From assembly GCA_032158125.1 (NCBI GenBank), contig JASKOT010000005.1:186001-250000 (forward strand): a stretch of DNA of 64,000 nt, read 5' to 3'. Source of the stretch: Papiliotrema nemorosa. Lineage: Eukaryota > Basidiomycota > Tremellomycetes > Tremellales > Rhynchogastremaceae. The translations under genes and the position numbers were made by a program. The notes under the pieces were generated by a model that saw only the letters and a program-made list of their open reading frames with translations, did not search any database and had not been told where the DNA came from. Of this stretch, positions 1-10,315 are shown piece by piece; position 1 is the stretch's first letter; the number at the start of each line of letters is the position of its first letter.

Positions 1-1411
1 TCTTGCTTTTTGGGCACTTTGGCAGGATCGAAAGGAGTGTACTTGAACCCGAAGAAGAATTTGCCCTCCGGTAAGACGAGGGCGGCAGGTACTTTACGGT
101 CCCCGTCGGCCAGTGATTCGGAAGTTATGATCTTCGGCCCACTGCTGCGTAAGTTTGCGATGTTAAAAGCACGCATGTTCACTTACGAGTTCCTATTGAT
201 CTTGCTACCTGGATCGACCTCTTCAATCTTCTTCGCCAGTCCTCTCCCCTTGACCTTCTTCCCGCTCAGACTTTGACCCACTCCTGTGAAGCTTTCCAGC
301 GAATTGGCATCTCCTGATGCACCGCTTGCTCTCGATGCAGGACGCGACGACCCTGCCGAAGCGGAGGTCGTACCTCCTAGGTCAATCTTCAACTTATCCG
401 CCATGGTAGGAATGGGTGCAGGGGCAGGACGAGGCGGTTCGACGTATCCAACAGGAGTTTCAAAGTCGACTTCCAGATCTGTGTCGATGACTGATATTCC
501 CGGTCCTTCAGGTACCGTTTCCATGATCAGGAATTCGAAAGTAAGAGAATTATAGGTGATCTCGATGATATCGTTCTTGGTAAGGGTGGAATAGAAGCGT
601 AATGCCGATTCGAGTCTGTCATCAGTATCGCATGTACATTGACAGTATTGCTCCAGCGACTCACACAGCTTTGGCATCTGACACTTGCAGGAAATCCGTC
701 GATTGCGCTTGTATCTTCACCAGCTTCCCCTTGGGCAATGAGACCCCTCCAATCCTGATTGGATCACCCTCCGACAGATTTAGCTTTTTCATCATCTGCC
801 TTTATCAGCTTTGAGCTGAACGATCGGTGCGCAGAAGCTGACCCAAGCTGGAAGATGGACAATCCCCTCGTCTGCGATAAACTCTAGAACACCACAATGT
901 GTCATGTTGACCGTGGGATTCCGGGGGTTCCGCAATTGGAACGTCCATGGGCCGGGGATGTCGAGAGCAGCTGGAACATCAGCTCGGTCGCTTCTACCCA
1001 TCGATCGACTGACAGAGCTTTGCCAGAGCCGAAGGGGGCATGACAACTGCGATCCCGTCAGCCGATATTGCAGCATTTTATGTTTTCCCAACTCACTCTT
1101 CCCTCCATACAGCAGCTCTGCTCGTTCTTTACCTCCCATTATGGCGATTGAGTATGCTTTGTAATACTCATCGAAGGCTCTGATAATCAGTACCCGTGTA
1201 CTGGTCATGTTGTGGTACTAACGAAGGTGGAGGAGGTCGATGGAATCCGCCGAATCCACCTCCCATCAGCTGAGCAAGTAGCCCTGATGGACCAGCATTT
1301 CTGTTTATTGGAGGAGGGAGTTCATAATCGTCTGGCTGGTCAGCTCCGACTACGAGGATAGCTCTGCTTCGTAACGACCGACGCACCGTCATCGTCATAT
1401 CCGTGATTCAT
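1..1411 (-). CDS. UFD1: Ufd1, ubiquitin-fusion degradation protein 1 (3' end off the left edge)
   Basis: Subunit of the Cdc48-Ufd1-Npl4 segregase that extracts polyubiquitinated substrates, for example in ER-associated degradation. On the minus strand the spliced reading shows the Ufd1 N-domain in order: GGFHRPPPPS, then DEYYKAYSIA, GGKIVMPPSAL, MTHCGVLEFIADEG, then METVPEGPGIS and DTDLEVDFETPVGY. The C-terminal exon at the left edge reads KFFFGFKYTPFDP, so the gene continues beyond base 1. Removing introns at about 1171-1213 (43 nt) and about 1055-1104 joins these blocks in frame; a further intron starts with GTAAGT near 189. The start is uncertain: ATG at 1411 needs a 37-nt intron to join the DYELPPP stretch, ATG at 1398 reads through, and ATG at 1266 would begin at MGGGFGGF. 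Family assignment is strong. Confidence 0.9.
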
Positions 1412-2751
1412 GTTGGCGTGAGGTCAGGCTGTGAGCTCAATGTCGCGATTTCAGTCGTTGCCTAGGAAATTCTCGGCGCTACTGATACCCGCTGGAAGAG
1501 TGTCGAGGTGGGAGTCGAGGGTGAAGAGTGACAAAGTATAAGAGGAATGTGTATGGAGGGGACGGGTTGTACATGCGAGGTGGAGGCAAAAGTGGTGAGG
1601 TCACCACTAGCCGATTTGCTTCCGCTCTGCTAGTACCTCCAGCATCAGAGTCAAAGCAGCGCGCAATGCATACGAGAACCTGGATTGTCTGATGCATGTG
1701 CACCAGATCATCGCAGATATCACGTCTATCTACCGCTGGCTCCAGATGAGTCCTCAAGTGGTCAAACATATACCGTTGATTGGAGACTGGTCGCCACAAA
1801 AATGATGAGAGAGAGGCAAAGATGAAGGATATATCCAGGCCTCCGTCGCTGCCGCCTCAGCGTGATTCTAGCTGTATGCAACTATGCGGCTCGAGAGTGG
1901 GAAGTGTCAATATTCAGCGCTCCGTCGTCTTGATGTCACGAATGAGAAATCCCTGGGGCAAGTGGGAGGTGAGACAAAGTCCGGTACGTCGGAAGGACGT
2001 CGACCGACCGATTGCCTGCATCGACATGATGAAGCATCTCGCCCTCGAAACACATATGCCAGTTCATTTCGAGCAGGTGGTCCAGGACACGTTGATCACC
2101 GGCACAATGTGACTAGGACACCTCGAAAGGCAAGGTATAAGAATAGCACGCTTCGGTGAGTCGATCCTCTTGTGTGCGCAAGAACGTGGCGAATGGACGC
2201 AAGAACGGCCACTATATAAGCCCCTGCAAGCCATCTGTACTTGCACTGGTGACTCTCGCAGAGCCAATTGTGCATATCTGCGCTATAGCTTCAGATCCCC
2301 ATGGAGTGCCACTTGAAATTGCCCATTCAACAGAAGGTGGCGAGATGAAACACTGTCACGGTAAGGTTGCACGCTAAAAGGGAGGATGATTAGAGCTAGC
2401 ATATTCACTCCTTCATGGCCCCATCTACCCACCCCTCCCCATGTATACTCGAACAGCTATGCATGCATTCTCCTCTTGCATCTTCACAATACATCTTCCA
2501 CTCGCCGTGTCGAGACGCCCACCGAGCTGTCGTATCAACATCGCAACGTAGCGACGTGACTGCGAGAAGCTACCCTTTCTTTAGTCTTCCAGGCACTCAC
2601 TGCCTTTTTTTCCGCTGACACCCCCCCCCGGGGTGAACGTCAACTTTTCACAGAACACTGCCTGAGCTAGCTCAGATTCAAGCACATATAACATCGCATT
2701 GCTGGCCAGAGCGAGCGTCCTCTTCTTCTCTCCTAATCGACCACCGACAAG
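1412..2751. other. Intergenic stretch without a recognisable gene
   Basis: About 1.3 kb between UFD1 (minus) and the small secreted protein (plus). Open frames here are short, mostly lack ATG starts and match no family I know. There is a TATA-like TATATAAG at 2213-2220 with no convincing coding region behind it, and a C9 tract inside an inverted repeat (CACCCC...GGGGTG) at about 2619-2635, roughly 120 bp before the next start codon. It may hold a non-coding transcript or long untranslated regions. Confidence 0.4.
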
Positions 2752-3195
2752 ATGCCGCTGATCATCTCCACTCTGATCTTCGCGATCACCCTCTCCCTTC
2801 TTCCTTCTACCGAGTCATCACCTACCGAAGAGCACCCACCGAAAACTCTTACCTCGAAAGCTGCATTACTGGATCCGGAGGTCCCACTTGCAACCGATCG
2901 AGCGGTTCATACGAACCACAAACGAAGGAGATCATCCATGAGTAGTTTGTACAAGGAAGAGACGGAGCCATCACCCGAAAGGAAGGGGCTTGAGGCGGGG
3001 GTATCTTCCGATATCGAGGCAAAACCACCCGTGAGTCTACATGGGTAGAGAAACGCTAATGAGCAGGTCAAACCCTTTCCACACCTTCGACCACGAGAAC
3101 GAAAGATCCGGCGATGCGCCTCCATGCCTCCCATCGTTCGAACACCCACTTCCTCTCCTGTTTCCTCGGCACCTTCCTCTCCGATGGCTGCTTGA
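2752..3195 (+). CDS. Small predicted secreted protein
   Basis: Two exons, 2752-3030 and 3067-3195, separated by a 36-nt intron (GTGAGT donor, GCTAATGAG branch region, CAG acceptor), give about 135 residues. The N-terminus is a likely signal peptide: a hydrophobic run from about residue 3 to 17 (IISTLIFAITLSLL) followed by polar TESSPTEE. The rest is low-complexity, rich in Pro, Ser, Lys and Arg, with basic patches NHKRRRSS and RPRERKIRR; no domain is recognised. If the intron is retained the protein ends after 98 residues. The start was chosen because it is the first ATG and immediately opens the hydrophobic segment. Function unknown; the dibasic sites could be Kex2 cleavage sites, which is inference. 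Confidence 0.55.
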
Positions 3196-3431
3196 CAACA
3201 AGGTGGAATGATGCCTGCGCCGAGACCGTGTATACCAGGGACACCGAACGCTGGACGTTCAGTGCCTGGACGAGATGGGATGGAGAAGAGGGAAATAGGA
3301 GGGAATCCCAAAGACAATACCACTGTATCAATAGGACCCCTAGGAGCATTTTACGACCAATAACCACAAAGTTAGATGAAACCCCATGCCAATCATGCAT
3401 TACATTACGATCATGCGTCGTCGGTTGTCGA

Positions 3432-5863
3432 TTACGCTTTCAAGGAAGCCGTAATGAGCTCTACCAGACCGGTCATTTTCGACCATCCGCCTCCGTGAGC
3501 CAGATTGACCAATCCATGAAGGAACGACCAAGAAGTCTGCGGTGCTGGCAATGGAAATGCTAGCACATAAGCGTGGAAACACGTCAGGCGAAATGGTCCT
3601 CTCACCGACCACACTGGGTATGCTCGTCCGCACATACGAGAAGAAACGATCTTGGGTAATTGTTTTTGGGTTACACAGCGAGCGTAGACCTTCCTCTCCA
3701 GCTAGTCGTCAGCTTGAAACGCTTGAAGCAATCGGCAACTAACCGAATCTGCCATGCCCGCTTGCTTTGACACCACCGAATGGAGCTGCTTGATTCAGGT
3801 AAAATACCCCCTGCAACGTTAGCATGCCCATATCGCCTGGTGCACCGAACGCACAAAGCTGAACATCAGCTGATATCTTTGCCCAAACGGTCATCGGCTT
3901 ACTCATTGATGGCCACCATGCCACATTGCAGCCTACTAGCAACGGTCTCGCATTGTTTCCTGCTCTCTCCGTAGACTCCGGCTCCCAACCCGAATCTGCT
4001 ACTATTCAACCATTCGATCGCCTCGTCGACCTCGTCATACGGCACAATACTCATCACTGGCGCGAAAAGTTCCGTCTTGGCCATCTCCATATCCATCGTC
4101 ACATCGGTAACCAATGTCGGCTGAAAGTACGAGGCAGATGGATAGTCTGGGTGATTGTACCTCTTCCCGCCAGTCACGAGCTTGGCGCCTTGCTTGACAG
4201 ACTTTGAGATGACTTCCTCCAGTCTGTCGATGGGAGTCGAGGAGATGAGGGATCCGACATCGTGGCCTAAGCGGAGTGTTTCAATTTTGGGAAGAAGGAG
4301 GTCGACGAGTTTGGCGTAGGCGGACCGGTGAACCAAGATCAGCTCGATACCAATGCAGTTTTGCCCGGCCTAAGGGGGATCAGCGGGATTTCTGCGAGAA
4401 AAGATGATGACACAGACAGATTGACTGGATCTCAGCCATCAACACCACGTTTCCAGTTGTCTCTGTACTCACAAGACTCCTCGCATCAGATGATTCGCCC
4501 AAGTTTCGATCTTTGCGTCGGGCAGGAGGAATGCGGGATCTTTTCCGCCTAACTCAATGCAAGTAGGCACCATGATTTCCGCAGCCGCCAGGGCGACCTG
4601 TGGATGAGCGAATGGGAGGGATCAGGTCGTAGATGCTCACCTTGCGTCCGACAGGTTCGCTGCCAATGACTTGTGATGTCAGCCCAATACTCTTCATCTG
4701 GTGGGGCCAGACTTACAGGTGATGTGTCTGATCAGAGGATTCCTAGTCACCGTATCCGCCACGTCGGGCAGACAAACTACGAGCTGAACCACCTCTGGAT
4801 CCAGTCCACAAGCCCGCAGACAAGCTTTGATCCCGCCGACAAACCACCTCGAAGACCAAGCGACCTGTTCAGAACACTTGACTACGACGGCATTACCGGC
4901 GAAGAGCGAAGCAAGAATCGGCGAGATGAGGTTGTGGAACGAGTAGTTCCATGATACGCAAGCAAGAGTGACACCGAGAGGTTCGTAGTGCACCTGCATA
5001 TCAGCGAGTTTTATACACAAATTGTTGATCCGACTGCAAAATGCTCACCGAGGAAACCTTGTGAGCGAGAAGCAGGTTGCCGACTCGTCGTGAAGGTGCA
5101 AGGGCCTTTTCGCCGTGTTTGATAATCCAGTCAATCTTTGCCAAAGTGACCAAAATCTCGCCAAATACCGCGTCAACGCCTACAGTTTAGCTCTTACTCG
5201 TAGCTTGGCCCCGCGGCATATGGCAGGACTCACGAGTCTTGCCTGTATCTCGGCATGCAACCCTCACGATACCATCCATATCACTCATCACCCAGGCTTT
5301 CAGACTCCTCATCAGACTGATTCTTTGCGCAAAACTCGTCTTGGCCCAAGTGGACGAGCACTCATTAGCGCTCTCGATTTGCCTCGCTACTTCGTCTTTG
5401 TCCAAGAGAGGCATCGTCTCGAGGTGATACTATTGTCAGCTGAAGCTCGCATCCACTCGAATCAGCTCACACCAGTGGCAGGATCATAGCATGTCAAATA
5501 CGACCTGAACGAATCCGAACTTTCAGGAAGAAGCGTCGGATCTCTCGCGTGGGCGTCGAGTGAAGGGGAGGTTATCACACGACCCATCCACCCAGAAGTA
5601 GCTGCCTGCGATCAGCTTGAAGATGCAGAGTCGTTTGTGCTCACTTCAGGGATAGGGTAGCTAAACGTATAGACCCGCCGACTTCGTCTCCAGATGAGAT
5701 ATCGCTGGTAATATATCGGGAGCTTGAACGAAATTACAATCGCCGCGATGGTCAGATTACGCTTTGTTGGAGGATTGTAGATTGCGGTCCATATCTGACC
5801 AAGCGTCAGAGCCGACAACCATGCTAGCAGCCTCAGCCAACTATCGATGAGCTGGTCCAGCAT
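3432..5863 (-). CDS. Membrane-anchored aldehyde dehydrogenase, MSC7 type
   Basis: NAD(P)-dependent aldehyde dehydrogenase superfamily member resembling yeast Msc7. The first exon codes a hydrophobic N-terminus with two possible membrane segments (WLRLLAWLSALTLG and NLTIAAIVISFKLPIYY) before YTFSYPIPE, as in the fungal Msc7 group rather than soluble ALDHs. Blocks follow in order: DKDEVARQIESA, EPLGVTLACVSWNYSFHN, LELGGKDPAFLLPDAK, the catalytic-cysteine motif AGQNCIGIELILVHR, PTLVTDVTMDMEMAKTE, APFGGVKASGHGRFGG and EEGLRSLCNPKTITQDRFF. Two 3' introns (near 3690-3735 and a 46-nt one near 3570-3615) must be removed to reach the conserved C-terminus SWSFLHGLVNLAHG and the stop at 3432. All key residues are present, so activity is expected; substrate unknown. 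Very intron-rich. Confidence 0.88.
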
Positions 5864-5998
5864 GTCGAGAGAAATGCAAGGGGGGGAGTCTGCCGAGATT
5901 TCCGCTGAAACGCGTCAATCAGTTTCAACTTTGACGGCGACCGCCGAGTAGGGTCTGACATTTTCACTAGGTGCTATGTACATATATCTACCGACGCC

Positions 5999-7174
5999 TT
6001 ACGCTCTTCTAGTCGTAGAGCGGACTGGAGTAGCTCCCGCACAATGCCAATCCACATAACATATGGCACCTGCTTCACTATCGCAGAAATATAGGCGTTT
6101 CCTGTCACTCGATCTCGAGCCGAAGATACAATTCGTCACAGCACGAGGCTTGTCGGTCCTCGGTGCCTCGATACGGGCCACAGGTTCTGCCCGGCTATTA
6201 ACCACGAAGATGGCGCCGTGATTGGGCAAACAGATGAAGAGATTCCCTTCCTCATCTACCGTCAACCCGTCGGGGCCTGAGACTCCCACTGTATTGACTG
6301 AAGATGAGCTTAATCAAGGTCAAAGAGCGGCCAAGAGCTTCACAAAAACGGCAGACTTTCGTGGTAGTCCCGTCGGTATGGAGCGGACAGCGCCAGACGC
6401 TGTTGTCTCTCGTCATTCCGACATACAAGACCTAATATAAGACGAAAGGGTGGAAACCATTGCGAACTCACGCACCTTTTCATCAGGAGAAAGAACGAGG
6501 CCATTCGGGCTTGGACCATTGGATATGAGTGTGTCCAGCTTCCCCGATGGGCTGAGTCGATACACCAGACCTGTAGGATCGGTCATCCCTGTCTGTCCCT
6601 GATCCGTGAAATCTGTTGTTAGCCAGAACCATAGCGAACGGCGGAGAGCACTGTATTCACAGATATCCCCGTTTGACGCTACGATCAAGTCGTTTAGACC
6701 TTTGAATCGTTCTAGATTTCGCCTGAGTAATTTGGGCCTCAATGTTCCAGTGCTTGGATCCAAGGAGAGCTAGTATTCAGCATGTCAATGCTCTTTTCCA
6801 CGTTCAAGTGAATCACAACGCACAAGACCCTCCTTGTAATCGGCAACCAGCAACTGCCCATCGTGATCCACGGCAAGCCCGTTGGGATTGCCATCCCACT
6901 TGACCAGCTGTCGAAATCGAAGGCTGTCCAGATCAAGGGAGAGAACTCGGCCGTGCGGTACGTCGACCATAAACAAGTTGCCCTCAATGTCCGTTGTAAC
7001 CCCTTCTAAGAAAATAGATGGGGTGATGCCGCTGGCTAGTTGCATGAGCCGCAAATGCTATCGCCATATTCAAGACTCACAGGGGGCCCAGTCAGATGTC
7101 GTTCCTGCGTGCATCTCCTCTGGCACAACGACCAGTGTTTTGCCTTCGATTGTCGGGGGCACTTGCCAAAACAT
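5999..7174 (-). CDS. SMP-30/gluconolactonase-like lactone hydrolase
   Basis: Six-bladed beta-propeller of the SMP-30/gluconolactonase/LRE-like family, which hydrolyses lactones with a divalent metal. The first exon starts MFWQVPPTIEGKTL; a 45-nt intron leads to PSIFLEGVTTDIEGN. Further propeller repeats show GNPNGLAVDHDGQLLVADY, LDPSTGTLRP, SPNGLVLSPDEK and GPDGLTVDEEGNLFIC. The Glu in the first EG motif, the Asn of the NGL motifs and the Asp of PDGL fit the metal-binding positions of the family. The product should be about 330 residues, near the usual length. It is divergent from an MFS permease at 7762, sharing a 587-bp promoter, which suggests joint use in lactone or sugar-acid catabolism (inference). 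Substrate cannot be read from the sequence. Confidence 0.82.
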
Positions 7175-7761
7175 GATTTTACGATTTGTATCGTTAAGAG
7201 ATGCAAGAAATGCAAAGGTGTTGTGACCTTACAGCGAGCACAGAGAAGATGTACGACCAATGGTCTAGGTGGAGGGTATCTCCGGTATCGCGGTGCGGAC
7301 AGGCAGTGGCATCAGAGGTGAAGACGGTCCTGCGGGGCTCAAGAGCACACGACTATTGCGACGGCTTTGAATTCCGCCATCTGCTCACGGCCGAGGGGAG
7401 TGCTAATTGTGGTCATGTGAGGCCACCACCTCGATTCAGCTCGCCCTCGTTATCGGGTCCATGGACTGGGAGGACTCAGGGTGTTTGCCGTCTCGTTCAA
7501 GACGACAATGGTATTTCCGATGACGGCGCTGATCTGGAGTTGAGTCATCCCGGAGCTGACCGGCGTCTTTCCCTCTGTCGAGCTATCAATATCATCAGTC
7601 GGCCTTGAATGCCGCAGACTCAGCATCGGGGCACTGTGCAGCTGACTAGGCACCACGGAGTGACCCCGTGGAGTTTGATGAGCTTCGAAAGCATATAAGG
7701 TGGGATTGTGGCTATCCTCAAAATAGACCTACGTTTCGGCTGCCTTGATTCACCACTTGAA
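7175..7761. promoter_or_regulatory. Shared divergent promoter, lactonase / MFS permease
   Basis: 587 bp between two divergent start codons. Several open frames exist on both strands but none starts with a good ATG and none looks like a known protein. No clear TATA box was picked out. The region must carry the upstream sequences of both genes. Confidence 0.4.
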
Positions 7762-9647
7762 ATGCACTCGGAGCCACAGATTGTACCGGAAAGTGACAAG
7801 ATCGTGGTCGAACATGTTGATCATGATGTATACCAGAAGCCCGACATGGCGTGAGTCCCTCCTTCGTACTCATCACCACCGGGTTGACGATCAGTCAGAG
7901 GATTGAAGGAGATAATCCCGAGATCCGGGCGCTTCGAAGGAAACAAGACCTCATCATGATCCCCCTTATGGGTGAGAGCGGGCAATTGTTAAAGAACTGG
8001 ACTCATCCTGTTCAGCATGTAGTATCGGGATTCTTTTGCTCGACAAAACGGCGTTGGGTAGTTCTGCCACTTTGACACTACAGAAGGATTTGCATCTCAA
8101 GGGTACGCAATATTCTTGGGCTGTCAGCATCTACTGTGAGTCTTCGCCTATACTTCCCGCAGAGTGACCGAGCTGAGATACCCAGACTTTGGCCTCTTCA
8201 CAGGAACATGTGAGAGAAAATAAGCCTGTCTACTAATAGGGCTGACACGGTCAGACCCTGCTAATTGGCTTTTACAACGATATCACTCGGGTCGAGTGGT
8301 AGGAATAGCATGTTGTATCTGGGGATGCGTCATGATTGGCACCATGGTCAGTCGCCTCATCTTACCAAAGTCGATGTCTAAACTCATCCAAGGGAGTCAA
8401 CGATTTTAATTCCCTTGCGGCTTGCCGTTTTTTGCTTGGTCTATTTGAAAGTGCCCTTCTGCCAGGTTTCACGGCGATCATCAGTCGTTTCTGGGTTCCT
8501 CGAGAGCAGCCTCTACGCTTTGCTTTTCTCAACCTTGGAAATACCATTGCGCCAATTCCATTCCTCGCTATATTCTTCGCCATAGGCCACGCCAAAACCA
8601 GCATTGCACCTTGGCGATTCATCTTCCTCCTCTTGGGCGGCTTGACATTGATTGACGGTATTTTACTGTTACTCGTTATGCCTGATCGCCCCGAAACATG
8701 CCGTTGGTTCAACGAGCGGCAGAAAGCTCTTGCTGTCGAGCGATTGAACAGAGAACAAGTCAGTGCCAAGGATACGACTTTTAAACGCGAGCAATTCATC
8801 GAGGGTATCACCGATATTAGAGCCTGGATCATCGGCATGATGTTCTTCTGCCAGCAGTCGGCCACTGTCATTGCAGCAAGCTTTTCGGGGTTGATCATCA
8901 AGGGATTTGGGTACACTGGTCTTTCAGCTATGATCCTACAGATTCCTGGGTGGGCATGCGCCAGTGTGGCCATTTTGACCGTGGGATGGGCCGTTACCCA
9001 GTTCCAAGTTCTGAGAAGTAATAAAACTGTGAGTGGCCTTCAGACGCCCCGTGATAGGGTAAGCTGATCTATCAAGCTTGTCGCCATGCTAGTCAACTGC
9101 TGCACTTTGATGTGCGCAATCGTTATCAAGGAACTACCTCCCAATCACGGTGGCTCAAAAGCGCTCGGTCTTACTCTGATATCCATCATCAATTTTAACA
9201 ACACTACCTGTAAGCTTTGAGGTCTTTGCATATTCCTGCGCTGACAAAAAAAGACAACATCATCCTCTCGCTCGTAGGACAAAACTTTGCCGGGACGACC
9301 AAGAAGCAGACTGTCATGGTCATCACCTTCTCATTCTGTCAGTTGCTGTCCCCAAGTATAGAGACACTAATGAGTTAGACTGCCTGTCGAACATCTGCAT
9401 TCCGCAATCTTTCCTTCAACGACAAGCACCGTATTACCAAAACGGTCTGATCACAGTTGCCACTTGCCAAGGTCTATTCTTCGTCTTGAACGGTACTTTT
9501 TGGCTCATCACTCGACGTGAGAATAAGCGAAGAGATTCCATGGCCCTGAACGATCCTGCCTATTCCCAGGAGGTGGACCCAGAATCTACCGAGTGGGAGG
9601 GGGACTTGACGGACAAGCAGAATAAGCACTTTCGATATCTGGGGTAA
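7762..9647 (+). CDS. MFS permease, anion:cation symporter (allantoate permease-like) type
   Basis: Plasma-membrane major facilitator of the fungal Dal5/ACS kind, moving organic acids or related anions. The N-terminus (MHSEPQIVPESDKIVV) is cytosolic; after introns come IRALRRKQDLIMIPL, LKGTQYSWAVSIYY, ACRFLLGLFESALLPGF, the central loop PDRPETCRWFNERQKALAVERL typical of this subfamily, FFCQQSATVIAASFSG, NNTTY, QNFAGTTKKQTVMV, QAPYYQNGLITV and a charged C-tail ending DLTDKQNKHFRYLG. About 500 residues are predicted, with 12 membrane segments expected. Several introns interrupt it, one at about 8345-8390. A 203-codon antisense open frame at 8362-8973 is a shadow. Substrate is not determined; the lactonase next door hints at a sugar acid. 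Confidence 0.82.
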
Positions 9648-10315
9648 CAATCTTCTGGTTTTGGTGGAGAGTACAAGTGGTGGAGGGAGACATATTCGGG
9701 GATTTCTTTCATTTGAATAATATCAGCGGGTGAGCATGTATATCGTACGCGAAGAAAATCGTTATGTCAATCGATCAAATGACCTAAAATCGAAGGGCGG
9801 TCCGGGTCCGGGACCGTTGATCCAGCGTGTTCATGAGACTTGCACCATCAGTTGGAGGCCCCCATTTAGTGCAACCGATACTGATTGATCCTACAAGTGG
9901 GGGATCTACATCTGCCTACCTCTTCCGCACCGGGTGAGACTCTGGACTGGGTCTCTCCGATCTGTAGCTCGAGAGGAAGGACTTATGCTGTACAGGATCT
10001 GGATCGTTTCGCCGCATCACCATCTATCTTCCGGCTGAATGCGATGGGACGTCCCAGTGCCGTCTCCCAGATATACTGGCAGCTCAGTGGTCCTAATGAT
10101 GCAATGCGACAGATGCAATGCATTATTCATGGGTGGTGGAAGGTGCAACGTCCGGTCCCGGACGGATTGCTGCCGGGTAATTCGGAACTTGGTGATAGCC
10201 GGAGGGAACTTGCAACACACCATCTCTGGTCGACCATCTCACCTCTTTCTTGCACATTGTCACTCGAGCTCATGCTAGGTCACTGATAGCAGCAGATCAC
10301 ATAGATTCCGTGATC
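9648..10315. promoter_or_regulatory. Upstream region of carnitine acetyltransferase with two GC-rich palindromes
   Basis: No gene recognised. Two CGG/CCG-bearing inverted repeats sit at 9798-9816 (CGGTCC...GGACCG) and 10149-10164 (CGTCCGG-tc-CCGGACG), about 500 and 150 bp before the start codon. Such inverted CGG triplets are the usual form of Zn2Cys6 activator sites (inference). A four-codon upstream ORF lies at 10272-10286. Confidence 0.4.

Noticed and set aside
1479..1799. 106-codon minus-strand ORF upstream of UFD1
   Set aside because: Begins without ATG, shows no domain and sits in likely UTR/promoter sequence.
8362..8973. 203-codon minus-strand ORF
   Set aside because: It lies entirely antisense to the well-supported MFS permease and has no recognisable domain; composition is that of a shadow frame.
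9798..10164. GC palindromes as possible transposon ends or attachment sites
   Set aside because: No target-site duplication or transposase-like ORF between them; a transcription-factor site is the simpler reading.
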